Positions 34,302-43,371 are shown, numbered from the stretch's first letter. The stretch: 64,000 nucleotides of DNA from an uncultured Allorhizobium sp. (GCA_958439205.1 OY288189.1:2619001-2683000), one strand, 5' to 3'. Made by a program: numbers and translations. The notes: generated by a model from the sequence alone, not told the origin.

Positions 34302-35960
34302 ATGAAGCACATCCATGTGATGGCTGCAGCCATTCTGCTGCCTTGGCTCGCTCCGTCCGCCGCGCAGGCGGCACTTGCATGCGCCGACCTTGCCAAGGAC
34401 GGCAACCACCCATCTACGGTGACCCTTACAGAGGCTGTCGACACTCCAGCGAGCGACGAGGTGCCGGTGGCCCATTGCCTCGTCAGGGGGCAGACGACGG
34501 AAAGGCAAGGCATGGACGGCAAGGCCTATGCGATCCGCTTTGAATTGCGGCTACCGAACGCCTGGAATGAACGTTTTGTCCATCAGTTCAATGGCGGCAA
34601 TGATGGCGCGGTGGTGCCGGCGCTCGGCATCCTGCTTGGCGGGCGCAAGAGCGAGACCGCACTGGGACGTGGCTATGCGGTGGTGTCCAGTGACGCAGGT
34701 CATGACGGAAAGGCCAATCCTGACAAGGGGCTGGCTGGCGGTGCCGCCTTTGGGTTCGACCCGGAAGCGCGCCGTGACTATGGCTACGCAGCCGTTGCAA
34801 CCCTCCAGCCAATTGCAGAAGAGATTGTCGAGGCCCATTACGGCAAGCCGATCGCATTCCGATATGGTCTGGGCAGTTCCAATGGTGGGCGCCATGCGAT
34901 GGTGGCTGCGGAGCGCATGCCCGAGGTCTTCGACGGATTGCTGGTCGGCTATCCCGGCTTCAACCTGCCTAGGGCCGCCGTGCAGCATGCGCTCGATGTC
35001 CAGGCCTGGAGCAGTGTCGATGAAGATATCGCAAAATCCTTCAGCCGCGATGACCTGAAGCTGGTGGCTGACAGCGTGCTAGGCGCCTGTGACAAGCTGG
35101 ATGGCGCGCAAGACGGTGTTATCGCCGACGCCGACAGCTGCGAGCAGTCCTTCGACATCACTTCGCTGACCTGCGAGGGCGACGCTACCTCCGGATGCCT
35201 GAGCAACAAGCAGGTTGATGCGCTGAAAACCTCCCTGGCCGGCCCGGTGGATGCATCGGGCAATGCGCTCTACAGCCGGTGGATCGTCGATACGGGCATC
35301 GCATCCGGCAATTGGCGCACCTGGAAGATCGAAAGCCCGATCGAGGCCTGGAAAAACAAGCCGATCATCGGTGTGATGGGGGCGGCATCGCTGGCGCAGG
35401 TGTTTACGACGCCGCCGACGGCTGTCGGTGGCACACCCGAGGAGTTGATCGCCTTCCTCCGAGACTTCGATATTGCCCGCGACGGGCAGAAGATCTTCGC
35501 GACAGATCAAACCTTCCAGCAATCCGCCATTGACTTCATGGTCCCGCCCGGGGCGGCGGATCCCAAGCTTGAAGCGTTCCGTCAGGCAGGCCACAAGATG
35601 ATCGTGTTCCACGGCAATTCCGACCCTGTCTTTTCGGTGGTGGATACGGTCAACTGGTATCGCAAGCTCGACGATAACCTCGCTGGTTCAGCCTCCGATT
35701 TCGTCAAGCTCTACCGCATCCCCGGCATGCCGCATGGCGCTGGCGGACCAAGCTTCGACGATTTCGACTTCTTTGCGCCGCTTGTCGACTGGGTCGAGAA
35801 GGGCAGGGCGCCGGAGGCTATCCCTGCCGGTGTGACGGAGGGTAATAAGGAGGCAGGTCCGCTCCAGGGTCAGCGTTTCGTCTATTGCCCCTATCCCTCG
35901 GTAACGCGCGCTAGTGATGATCCGGGTGCTGAAGGCGAAGCACGCTACGCCTGCCGATAA
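34302..35960 (+). CDS. Tannase/feruloyl esterase family protein, variant without the catalytic-site disulfide
   Basis: A 552-residue exported esterase of the tannase family, which cleaves ester bonds of plant phenolics such as gallate or ferulate. A signal peptide covers residues 1-25. The nucleophile motif reads 'GLGSSNGGRHAM' (Ser193), the acid lies in 'NSDPVFSVVDT' (Asp441) and the base in 'GMPHGAGG' (His478). In classical members the nucleophile and His are each next to a Cys (CS-D-HC motif) that form a disulfide; here both positions are non-Cys (Ser192, Gly479). ATG 34302 has GGGAGGAA upstream. It stands alone between an RBBP9-like gene and DUF2189. Confidence 0.85.
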   Translation: MKHIHVMAAAILLPWLAPSAAQAALACADLAKDGNHPSTVTLTEAVDTPASDEVPVAHCLVRGQTTERQGMDGKAYAIRFELRLPNAWNERFVHQFNGGNDGAVVPALGILLGGRKSETALGRGYAVVSSDAGHDGKANPDKGLAGGAAFGFDPEARRDYGYAAVATLQPIAEEIVEAHYGKPIAFRYGLGSSNGGRHAMVAAERMPEVFDGLLVGYPGFNLPRAAVQHALDVQAWSSVDEDIAKSFSRDDLKLVADSVLGACDKLDGAQDGVIADADSCEQSFDITSLTCEGDATSGCLSNKQVDALKTSLAGPVDASGNALYSRWIVDTGIASGNWRTWKIESPIEAWKNKPIIGVMGAASLAQVFTTPPTAVGGTPEELIAFLRDFDIARDGQKIFATDQTFQQSAIDFMVPPGAADPKLEAFRQAGHKMIVFHGNSDPVFSVVDTVNWYRKLDDNLAGSASDFVKLYRIPGMPHGAGGPSFDDFDFFAPLVDWVEKGRAPEAIPAGVTEGNKEAGPLQGQRFVYCPYPSVTRASDDPGAEGEARYACR

Positions 35961-36199
35961 CGGGGTCGACGACTGGTGGCGCCCAGCGTCATCAGTCGCT
36001 TCACGGCTTCGTGCGCCGTTGGGCGCGACAGGAAGGATATTAGCTGATACACTAATTCCTTAATCAGCATGTCTGGTGCGTCGGATGACGATGCGCCAGA
36101 GGATACAGACGGCGCGTAGTCGCGACCCTCTCGGCCCGACGCCGCCCCGCATTTCACTTTGCAGCTTAACGATCCAGTTTGCTCGAGGAGGAAGTGAGA

Positions 36200-36991
36200 A
36201 TGTCGACTTTCCATGTGATGACCAATGCTACCGGTAACATCGAACGGCCCGCGGTTCGCCAGATCGCAGTGTCGGATGTCTTTGCGTCCCTGCGTGAAGG
36301 CTATGAGGATTTTCGCGAAAAGCCTTCCCACTATGCCTTTGTCGCGCTGATCTATCCTATCGCCGGGGCTCTGATGATCGGCTGGAGTGCCGGCGTCGAG
36401 CTTCTGCCGATGGTCTATCCGCTGCTGACAGGCTTTGCCCTGCTCGGGCCACTCATGGCACTCGGGCTCATGGAAATCAGCCGGCGCCGCGAACTGGGCC
36501 AACCGGCCAACTGGTCGAACGTGCTCGACCTCTTCAAATCGCCATCGCTGCCGTCGCTCCTGATGATGAGCGCCTATCTCGTGACCTTGTTCATGGTCTG
36601 GCTGGTCGTGTCCCGCGGGCTCTACCTCTCCATGGTGGGTGACTATCCCGCGCCGGGCGTGTTCGCCTTCGCGACAGGTATCTTCGATCACCCGAATGCC
36701 TGGACCTTCCTGTTCTGGAGCAACGGTTTCGGCTTCCTTCTGGCACTCGTGGCCCTGACGATCAGCATCGTGGCTTTCCCGATGTTGCTCGACCGCGACT
36801 GCGGGGCAGCGGCTGCTGTCGGTACATCGGTTAGGGCAAGCCTTGCCAATCCGGTGCCGGTTGCGGTCTGGGGCCTGATGGTTGCGGTCTTGCTTGGGAT
36901 CGGAATGGCGACGCTGATGGTCGGCCTCGTGGTCATCGTCCCGGTGCTCGGGCACGCGACCTGGCATTTCTATCGCCGGCTGGTGGTCTAG
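36200..36991 (+). CDS. DUF2189 integral membrane protein
   Basis: A 263-residue membrane protein with six or so hydrophobic helices. The pattern 'DVFASLREGYEDFREKPSHY' near residues 26-45 followed by 'YPIAGALMIGW' and 'LMEISRRRELG' is typical of DUF2189, found in many proteobacteria with no known function. GAGGAGGAAG precedes ATG 36200. The 240-base gap before it has no recognised element. It converges on a small membrane protein gene with a GCCGGGC/GCCCGGC hairpin (36998-37018) between the two stops. Confidence 0.82.
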   Translation: MSTFHVMTNATGNIERPAVRQIAVSDVFASLREGYEDFREKPSHYAFVALIYPIAGALMIGWSAGVELLPMVYPLLTGFALLGPLMALGLMEISRRRELGQPANWSNVLDLFKSPSLPSLLMMSAYLVTLFMVWLVVSRGLYLSMVGDYPAPGVFAFATGIFDHPNAWTFLFWSNGFGFLLALVALTISIVAFPMLLDRDCGAAAAVGTSVRASLANPVPVAVWGLMVAVLLGIGMATLMVGLVVIVPVLGHATWHFYRRLVV

Positions 36992-37007
36992 GCTTCGGCC
37001 GGGCCAA

Positions 37008-37298
37008 TCACGCCCGGCTCAAAGCATAGGCGCCAACCGCCACCAAGGACAGGACGAGAGGCACAATGCGTTCGCCTCTCGTTTTGCCGATTGCCGCAAG
37101 AGCCGCCATTGCGCTCAGGGCTGCGAGGAGCAGCAGGGTTGCGACGAGGTTTCGGCTGCCGTCGGTCTCGATGGAGCCCGGGGTAAATGCCGGATCGACC
37201 TCAGCCATCCAGTCATACTTGCTGCCGCCAAGGAGCAGGATGCCCAAAACCGCGATCACATAGATCGCCAGGGTGGCGAGGCGCACCAGACGCTGCAT
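37008..37298 (-). CDS. Small membrane protein of unknown function (96 aa)
   Basis: A 96-residue protein with three predicted transmembrane helices (about residues 7-25, 50-68 and 76-93) separated by a short acidic loop ('DWMAEVDPAFTPGSIETD') and a basic one ('GKTRGERI'). No family is recognised. The TCA stop lies inside a hairpin shared with the convergent DUF2189 gene. It follows purB on the same strand after an 80-base gap that contains a terminator-like hairpin. Confidence 0.6.
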   Translation of the reverse strand: MQRLVRLATLAIYVIAVLGILLLGGSKYDWMAEVDPAFTPGSIETDGSRNLVATLLLLAALSAMAALAAIGKTRGERIVPLVLSLVAVGAYALSRA

Positions 37299-37317
37299 GA
37301 CATGTCCTTCGGTCGAA

Positions 37318-37347
37318 ACGAAACGGGCGCGGATTTCTCCGCGCCCG
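37318..37347 (-). terminator. Terminator after purB
   Basis: CGGGCGCGGA (37324-37333) and TCCGCGCCCG (37338-37347) are perfect 10-bp arms with a four-base loop; on the minus strand a TTTCGTTT tail follows. It lies about 30 bases beyond the purB stop. Confidence 0.75.
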
Positions 37348-37378
37348 CCCGTTCATCATGTCGCGTTGCCGCGTCCGG

Positions 37379-38680
37379 TCAACCGAAGACGCGGGCGAAA
37401 ATCGTGTCGACGTGTTTGGTGTGATAGCCGAGGTCGAACTTCTCGCGGATGTCTTCCTCCGAAAGGGCGGCGCGAACCTCTTCATCGCCGAGCAGCTCTT
37501 CCAGGAAGTCGGCACCCTTTTCCCAGACCTTCATCGCATTACGCTGGACGAGACGGTAGCTGTCCTCACGCGAGACGCCGGCTTGCGTCAGTGCCAGAAG
37601 CACGCGCTGGCTCATGACCAGACCCTTGAACTTGTTCATGTTCTTCAACATGTTCTCGGGGTAGATGACCAGCTTCTCGATGACGCCGGCCAGACGGTTC
37701 AGGGCGAAATCAAGGGTGATGGTGGTGTCGGGACCGATCGCGCGCTCGACGCTCGAATGGCTGATGTCGCGCTCGTGCCAGAGGGCCACGTTTTCCATGG
37801 CAGGAACGACCGACATGCGGACCAAGCGGGCGAGACCGGTCAGGTTTTCGGTCAGAACCGGGTTGCGCTTGTGCGGCATGGCCGACGAACCCTTCTGGCC
37901 CGGCGAGAAGAACTCTTCGGCTTCCAGAACTTCCGTGCGCTGCATGTGGCGGATCTCGATCGCGACATTTTCGATCGAGGACGCAATGACGCCGAGGGTG
38001 GCGAAGAACATCGCATGGCGATCGCGCGGGATGACCTGGGTCGAGATCGGCTCCGGCACGAGGCCGAGCTTTTCGCAGACATGTTCTTCGACGCGCGGGT
38101 CGATATTGGCAAAGGTGCCGACGGCGCCGGAGATCGCGCCGGTCGCGACTTCAGCGCGCGCATTGACGAGACGGTCGCGGTTGCGGGCCATTTCGGCATA
38201 GAAGCGGGCGAAGGTCAGGCCCATCGTCGTCGGCTCGGCATGAATGCCATGGCTGCGACCGATACGGACAGTGTCCTTGTGTTCGAAGGCGCGGGCCTTG
38301 AGCGCTGCCAGCACGCGGTCCATGTCGGCGATCAGGATGTCGGCGGCGCGCACCAGCTGGATGTTGAGCGTCGTGTCGAGCACGTCGGACGACGTCATGC
38401 CCTGGTGGACGAAACGCGAGTCCGGGCCGATGAATTCGGCGAGATGCGTCAGGAAGGCGATGACGTCATGCTTTGTGACGGCTTCGATCTCGTCGATACG
38501 GGCGACGTCGAATTCGGCCGGGCCACCCTTTTCCCAGATCGTGCGGGCGGATTCCTTCGGGATCACACCGAGATCGGCGAGCGCGTCGCAGGCATGGGCC
38601 TCGATCTCGAACCAGATGCGGAATTTGGTTTCGGGGGACCAGATGGCGACCATTTCCGGCCGGGAGTAACGCGGGATCAT
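37379..38680 (-). CDS. purB: Adenylosuccinate lyase
   Basis: A 433-residue member of the fumarase/aspartase superfamily that acts twice in purine synthesis: it releases fumarate from SAICAR and from adenylosuccinate. Family marks are 'TSSDVLDTTLNIQL' near 116-129, 'RSHGIHAEPTTMGLTFA' (catalytic His near 164) and the signature loop 'GSSAMPHKRNP' (catalytic Ser). Length and order are typical of the short bacterial form. It stands alone, well separated from the purC-purS-purQ operon and purL. Confidence 0.96.
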   Translation of the reverse strand: MIPRYSRPEMVAIWSPETKFRIWFEIEAHACDALADLGVIPKESARTIWEKGGPAEFDVARIDEIEAVTKHDVIAFLTHLAEFIGPDSRFVHQGMTSSDVLDTTLNIQLVRAADILIADMDRVLAALKARAFEHKDTVRIGRSHGIHAEPTTMGLTFARFYAEMARNRDRLVNARAEVATGAISGAVGTFANIDPRVEEHVCEKLGLVPEPISTQVIPRDRHAMFFATLGVIASSIENVAIEIRHMQRTEVLEAEEFFSPGQKGSSAMPHKRNPVLTENLTGLARLVRMSVVPAMENVALWHERDISHSSVERAIGPDTTITLDFALNRLAGVIEKLVIYPENMLKNMNKFKGLVMSQRVLLALTQAGVSREDSYRLVQRNAMKVWEKGADFLEELLGDEEVRAALSEEDIREKFDLGYHTKHVDTIFARVFG

Positions 38681-38744
38681 CGGGCTCGTCTTTCGTTGGA
38701 CTTTAAAAAATGCTGGCCCCCCTTAGCAAAGTGGGGCGGCAAGC

Positions 38745-39227
38745 TCAACGGCTGCGGCGGGCCATCACCACGCTCAAGGCGATAAGCATGGCAAAACCGG
38801 CCGGCAAGAGATGCCGCACACCCAGCACCGCGAACTGATAGAGGGCAACGGCGGTCGTGTAGAACAGCTGGTAGCCCCAGATGCGTGAGGCAAAGGGTGC
38901 GTGCCAATGGGCATAGAAATGGCGGTATTGCAGCGCGTAGAGGCCGGCCGTTGCGCCGATGGTGACGATACCCAGGAGCAGCACCCATCCAGCCAGGACC
39001 ACGGATGGCCGGCGCCTCTGGGTTACGAGGTGGATAATCGGCAGCGCGATCAGCCAGCCCAGGAGACCGCCGCCTGCGTAGATGGCCGTCAGGCCGAGAT
39101 CATGGCTGCCGGTGGCGCGACCGAAGATATGGACAGAGAGCAGGAAGCTTGCCGCCATGGCAAAGCCCCAGGCGATCGAACCGAAGATCCACAACGCAGC
39201 CGGTGGAAACCATCGCCACTGCGTCAA
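38745..39227 (-). CDS. Membrane protein of unknown function (160 aa)
   Basis: No family is recognised with confidence. The protein has four to five hydrophobic helices and starts with a TTG at 39227 ('MTQWRWFPPAALWIFGSIAW'). The start overlaps the TGA of the preceding DUF2259 gene in a TTGA tetranucleotide, with GGTGAAG upstream. Further in-frame codons reach 39365, but they overlap the DUF2259 gene and look unlike a membrane protein. It is the last gene of the rpe-DUF2259 operon and may be a membrane partner of the DUF2259 protein. Confidence 0.6.
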   Translation of the reverse strand: MTQWRWFPPAALWIFGSIAWGFAMAASFLLSVHIFGRATGSHDLGLTAIYAGGGLLGWLIALPIIHLVTQRRRPSVVLAGWVLLLGIVTIGATAGLYALQYRHFYAHWHAPFASRIWGYQLFYTTAVALYQFAVLGVRHLLPAGFAMLIALSVVMARRSR

Positions 39228-39943
39228 GGCTTCACCGGAACGGCGAGCCAGCGCAGATTGTTGCCCTCGAAGCCAAGGGAGACGACCTGGATCATGACCA
39301 TGTGCGGCGCGGGCGAGCCATAGGAGGGTGTCACTACGCCACCGATCGCATAGGCGCTCGGACAATTGCGGCTCTTCGGGACAGACTTGTCGCGGTAGAC
39401 CTCGCGCCGCGCGTCAGGTTTCTTGTCATCGGCGAGCGACAGCGCAAAGCCCTGTACATTGACGTTCATGTTGCGGCAGAGTTCCTCCCCTTCGACGCTG
39501 AACTCTTCTAGAGAGAGGCGATGGATGCCATCGGAGACGTACAAGCTCGGGAAGGCCTGGTAGCGCAGCTCGCGAACCTGTTCCGACAATTCCCCAATCG
39601 GCGACAGGGCGACCAGAAAGCCCGGGTCGTCACCGATCTTTCTGACCTCGAGGATCGTCTTTGCCTGAGCGAGGCTCTCACGCCGCGCTTCGCCGACCGA
39701 TGCTTCTTCGCGACGGATCAGCACCGAAACCGGCGTGCCGGGCACATAGGTATCAGTCTGCGTGTCGATCACCTGGATTTCCGCATAGGCAAAGCCGGAG
39801 CCGTCCTGTTGACCGAATTGCTCGAAGGCGAAGAACCTGCCGTCCGGAGAGAACCCGATCGGCCGCATCTCCGCCACATCACCGGCGCTGACGGCAGTGG
39901 CCGTCAGGAGAACGAGTGCAATGGCGGAAAGCGTAATCCTCAA
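39224..39943 (-). CDS. DUF2259 exported protein
   Basis: A 239-residue periplasmic protein beginning with a signal peptide ('MRITLSAIALVLLTATAVSA'). The mature domain 'IGFSPDGRFFAFEQFGQQDG' is the DUF2259 signature, reminiscent of a beta-propeller blade, and two cysteines ('ELCRNMN', 'SRNCPSA') could form a disulfide. The function is unknown. The start is a TTG at 39943 that overlaps the TGA stop of rpe (TTGA). The same overlap joins its own end to the downstream membrane protein gene. Confidence 0.75.
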   Translation of the reverse strand: MRITLSAIALVLLTATAVSAGDVAEMRPIGFSPDGRFFAFEQFGQQDGSGFAYAEIQVIDTQTDTYVPGTPVSVLIRREEASVGEARRESLAQAKTILEVRKIGDDPGFLVALSPIGELSEQVRELRYQAFPSLYVSDGIHRLSLEEFSVEGEELCRNMNVNVQGFALSLADDKKPDARREVYRDKSVPKSRNCPSAYAIGGVVTPSYGSPAPHMVMIQVVSLGFEGNNLRWLAVPVKP

Positions 39944-40617
39944 CCGCGACCTCCCTCGGCTGCCTTGCGCAGAGTGTCGACCGTCTTGCGGTAGTCGTCA
40001 ACGCCCTTGCCCTTGAAGATCGCGGAACCCGCGACCAGCGCATTCGCGCCAGCCTTGGCGATTTCAGCGGCATTTTCAGCGGTCACGCCGCCGTCGACTT
40101 CGAGATCGATCGGGCGGTTGCCGATCAGCGCATGCGCCTTCGCGATCTTGTCGGTCATGGCCGGAATATACTTCTGGCCGCCGAAACCCGGGTTGACGCT
40201 CATGATCAGGATCAGGTCGAGATCGTCCATCACGTGCTCAAGGATCGAAAGCGGGGTCGCCGGGTTGAGCGAAACGCCGGCCTTCTTGCCGAGTGCCCGG
40301 ATGGTCTGCAGCGAGCGGTGCAGATGCGGGCCTGCTTCCGCATGGACGGTGATGATGTCACAGCCGGCATCGGCAAAGGCCGCGAGATAGGGATCCGCAG
40401 GCGCGATCATCAGGTGGCAGTCGAAGACCGCCTTGGTGTGCGGGCGCAGCGCCTTGATCACCGCCGGGCCGAAGGAGATGTTCGGCACGAAATGGCCGTC
40501 CATGACGTCGAGATGCACCCATTCCGCGCCGGCATCGACGACGTCGCGGACTTCTTCGCCGAGGCGGGAGAAGTCGGCTGCGAGAATGGAGGGCGAGATC
40601 AGGAGAGGGCGGGTCAT
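39940..40617 (-). CDS. rpe: Ribulose-phosphate 3-epimerase
   Basis: A 225-residue TIM-barrel metalloenzyme that interconverts ribulose-5-phosphate and xylulose-5-phosphate. Typical segments are 'SPSILAADFSRLGEEV', 'WVHLDVMDGHFVPNISFGP' (metal-binding His/Asp), 'FDCHLMI', 'VNPGFGGQKY' and 'EVDGGV'. The start at 40617 (MTRPLLISPS) fits; long in-frame extension upstream has no family sequence. It heads a three-gene operon with DUF2259 and a membrane protein, joined by TTGA overlaps. Confidence 0.96.
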   Translation of the reverse strand: MTRPLLISPSILAADFSRLGEEVRDVVDAGAEWVHLDVMDGHFVPNISFGPAVIKALRPHTKAVFDCHLMIAPADPYLAAFADAGCDIITVHAEAGPHLHRSLQTIRALGKKAGVSLNPATPLSILEHVMDDLDLILIMSVNPGFGGQKYIPAMTDKIAKAHALIGNRPIDLEVDGGVTAENAAEIAKAGANALVAGSAIFKGKGVDDYRKTVDTLRKAAEGGRG

Positions 40618-40829
40618 CTTGTTATCCTCGACGGGCAGGACGGTTGCGCGCCGTCCGGGCGTTGCTTGCCTTGGCAGACGGGGCGATGGCTCGGCGTCCG
40701 CATAGCATCGGCGACCCCGGGCGGCAACCATGCCTTGGGATGATAACGCCCCATCGCGATGCCTGCCCTTGACGATCGCCGCCTGGCCCTTCATCCCTCG
40801 GACACATCAAAGCAGTCTGGGAGGACGAC

Positions 40830-41594
40830 ATGGCCAAGTTCGCAATCATCACCGGCGGCAGCTCCGGCATCGGTCGGCACCTTGTGTCCGCGTTCGTGCG
40901 CGACGGTTATGACGTCGCCTTCACCCATCTTGGCCAGAGTGATGCCGCTGCCGAAGTCGAGGCGGAGGCCGCAGTGCTTGGCGGACGAGCCGTAGGCCGA
41001 GAATGCGAGGTGGCCAATAGTTCAGCGATCGAGGCCTTTCTCGATGAGGTGATTGCCTGGGCGGGCCAGACACCCGATGTGCTGGTCAACAATGCCGGCA
41101 TCCAGACCTGGGCCTCGATGCTCGAGCTTTCCGAAGAGCGCTGGGATGCCGTGATCAGCACCAACCTCAAGGGCACCTTCCTGAACACCCAGCGTGTCGC
41201 CCGCCGTATGGTGGAGGCCGGCAAAGGTGGCTCGATCATCAATCTCGGCTCTGGCTGCAACAAGCATGCCTTCCCGAAGCTCGTTGACTACACCGCATCG
41301 AAGGGTGGCATCGAGCAGCTGACCAAGGTTTCTGCCGTCGAGCTCGGGCCGCATCAGATCCGCGTCAACTGCGTGGCACCGGGAGCGATCGAGACGGCGC
41401 GTACACAGGCCGAGGCGCCCGATTATGCCAAGACCTGGGGAGACGTCACACCGCTTCGCCGCGTCGGTACGCCGGAGGATATCGCCGGCCCGATCCTCTT
41501 TCTTGCCGGATCGCAATCGGCATTCGTCACCGGCCAGACGATCTGGGTCGATGGCGGTGTCTTCAGCCAGGCCTTCTGGCCCTATCGCGACTGA
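40830..41594 (+). CDS. Short-chain dehydrogenase/reductase (SDR)
   Basis: A 254-residue classical SDR. The nucleotide-binding motif is 'TGGSSGIG' (residues 8-15), 'NNAG' is at 87-90 and the catalytic set is Ser141, Tyr154 and Lys158 in 'YTASK'. The C-terminal 'VTGQTIWVDGG' is conserved. The residue pattern after the second strand ('THLGQSD') does not clearly decide between NAD and NADP. The substrate is unknown; the closest named relatives are 3-oxoacyl-ACP-reductase or glucose-dehydrogenase-like SDRs. GGGAGGACGAC precedes ATG 40830. It converges with the substrate-binding protein gene. Confidence 0.85.
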   Translation: MAKFAIITGGSSGIGRHLVSAFVRDGYDVAFTHLGQSDAAAEVEAEAAVLGGRAVGRECEVANSSAIEAFLDEVIAWAGQTPDVLVNNAGIQTWASMLELSEERWDAVISTNLKGTFLNTQRVARRMVEAGKGGSIINLGSGCNKHAFPKLVDYTASKGGIEQLTKVSAVELGPHQIRVNCVAPGAIETARTQAEAPDYAKTWGDVTPLRRVGTPEDIAGPILFLAGSQSAFVTGQTIWVDGGVFSQAFWPYRD

Positions 41595-41600
41595 GGGCTT

Positions 41601-42695
41601 TTACTGCGCCTTTTCCGGCACGGGCACGAACCGGTCGCCCTGCCACTCCAGCAGGCGATAGGGGTTCTCGGTCAGTTCGTGATCCTCGCCGAAGGTGACC
41701 GGGCCGAGCGCCGTCTCGAATGTCGTGCCGATGAGGGCATCCGCGACGGGCGTGCCCATGGCCGAGGAAATGCCCCAGGCATCCGCAAGGATGGTCACGG
41801 CTGAATGGGCGGGGACGACATAGCCTTCCGGCGTGATCTTCGCCTCTGTGAGTTCAGCCGCAAGCGCTGCGGCGGCAGGCTCCTGGGGTGTCTCGATCAG
41901 ACCGACTGCGAGCACGCCATCTTCCAACGGTACAGGCTCGTCGGCCGCGCGCATGGCCTCGCCGCCAAGCAGGGTCAGCGACAGGCCTTCCGATTTCGCG
42001 TCGCGGGCGATGACCGCCACGTCGCCGCGATCGCCTCCGATAAAGACGTGGGTGATGCCGGCAGCTTTCACGCGCCTGATGAGCGTCAGCTGCTGCTCCT
42101 GGCCCGGACGAATGGTGTCGACAAAGGCAGGCTTCAGGCCGCGTTCTTCAAGGCTCGTCCGGATTGCCTCTGTCAGTTCGCGCCCACGGATGGTCCCGTC
42201 TTCGAGGAGGGCCACGGCGGAGCCCGACCAGTCGCGTAGGATCACGTCGGAGAGCTTGGCGGCCTCCTGGTCGGCATTCGGCGCCAGGCGGAAAAGCGGC
42301 GAGACCGCCTTGATCGCATCTTCCATCAATCCCTTCCAGCGAACCGAGAGGGTGAGGGCCGGCACATTGGCTTGGCTCAGCGCGGGAAGGGCGTCCTTCA
42401 AACTCTCGCTGCAGAGAAATCCGATCGCGGCCGTTGCGCCCGCTGCCGAAATGGCGTCGGCAATCACCTTGCCGCTGCCTTCGCTGCAGGTCTCGTCGAT
42501 TTCAATGAGCGTGATCGATAGCTTGCCCGCAGCCAGGGTTGCACCCTGGCGAACCTGATCCCCTAGCACTGCGAAGGGGCCATTCTGCGGTGCGACGACC
42601 GCAATCTTGAACTCGGCGGCCGTGGGCGCGCCGAGGCTGGCGCCCAGGAGCAGCGAGGTTGCGAGAGCAAGTTTCAACAGGGGCTTCTGCATCAT
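41601..42695 (-). CDS. ABC transporter substrate-binding protein, Leu/Ile/Val-type (orphan)
   Basis: A 364-residue periplasmic binding protein of the branched-chain amino acid receptor family (type-1 fold). A signal peptide covers residues 1-27. The opening 'FKIAVVAPQNGPFAVLGDQV' and 'VIADAISAAGATAAIGFLCS' are typical, as is 'VFIGGDRGDVAVIARDAKSE' in the hinge region. No permease or ATPase genes are next to it, so its transporter, if any, lies elsewhere or the protein serves a sensor. Two adjacent ATGs (42695, 42692) are possible starts. It is divergent from the flavin reductase gene. Confidence 0.82.
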   Translation of the reverse strand: MMQKPLLKLALATSLLLGASLGAPTAAEFKIAVVAPQNGPFAVLGDQVRQGATLAAGKLSITLIEIDETCSEGSGKVIADAISAAGATAAIGFLCSESLKDALPALSQANVPALTLSVRWKGLMEDAIKAVSPLFRLAPNADQEAAKLSDVILRDWSGSAVALLEDGTIRGRELTEAIRTSLEERGLKPAFVDTIRPGQEQQLTLIRRVKAAGITHVFIGGDRGDVAVIARDAKSEGLSLTLLGGEAMRAADEPVPLEDGVLAVGLIETPQEPAAAALAAELTEAKITPEGYVVPAHSAVTILADAWGISSAMGTPVADALIGTTFETALGPVTFGEDHELTENPYRLLEWQGDRFVPVPEKAQ

Positions 42696-42859
42696 GACGC
42701 AATCCTAGCCGAAAGCGCAGCCAATTGGAAATGCTGGCTTTCCGGCCTTCGTCGGGTGGTTGGAACGAAATCGTGCTCCTGTTGTGGAAAAGGTAAGGGC
42801 CGCGGCCCATATTGCGGTTTCTACGGGGGATGCCTTCAAGGGGAGACGTGAATTTGAGC

Positions 42860-43345
42860 ATGCAAGGTCTGGATCCGGTCGCCTATCGCGAAGCCATGAG
42901 CCGCTATGCGGGGCACGTGCAGATCGTGACGACGGAGTATGAGGGTGTCAGGCGTGGCGTGACGATCACGGCGGCTTGCTCTGTCTCCGACAGTCCGCCG
43001 ACCGTGCTCGCCTGCCTCAACAACAGCAATCCTAGCAATGCCGTGTTGTTCGAGAGCGGGCATTTTGCCTTGAATACGCTGGGTGCCCATCACCAGGATC
43101 TCGCCAATGCCTTTGCCGGCTTCGGCAAGCTCTCGTCCGAAGAGCGTTTCGGGCTTGCGGAATGGCAGGTCATGGAGACGGGCTCACCCGTGCTCTCCGA
43201 TGCCATCGTCGCCTTCGACTGCGTGGTCACCGACCGTAAGGTCACCAACACGCATACGGTGCTCTTCGGCGAAGTGAGGGCGGTACATTTCGGCGCGCGT
43301 GAGCCGTCGCTCATCTATCTGGACCGAGGCTACCGCACGCTATAA
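42860..43345 (+). CDS. Flavin reductase-like protein (FMN-binding split barrel)
   Basis: A 161-residue flavoprotein of the NADH:FMN oxidoreductase (DIM6/NTAB) family. 'MSRYAGHVQIVTTEYEGVRR' at about 13-32, 'GVTITAACSVSDSPPTVLAC' and 'FALNTLGAHHQDLANAFAG' are the flavin-binding elements. It would give reduced flavin to a monooxygenase or another partner; which one is not known. TTG 42854 and GTG 42848 are also in frame: GGGGAG is spaced best for 42854, but ATG 42860 starts the family sequence. The CoxD-like gene follows after 26 bases, so it may belong to the molybdenum-hydroxylase accessory operon. Confidence 0.82.
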   Translation: MQGLDPVAYREAMSRYAGHVQIVTTEYEGVRRGVTITAACSVSDSPPTVLACLNNSNPSNAVLFESGHFALNTLGAHHQDLANAFAGFGKLSSEERFGLAEWQVMETGSPVLSDAIVAFDCVVTDRKVTNTHTVLFGEVRAVHFGAREPSLIYLDRGYRTL

Positions 43346-43371
43346 GCTTCCGCTCAAACATGGGAGGAGAC

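Noticed and set aside
37358..38785. A 475-codon plus-strand frame opposite purB.
   Set aside because: It is an antisense shadow of purB; the translated product has no recognisable fold and purB is unmistakable.
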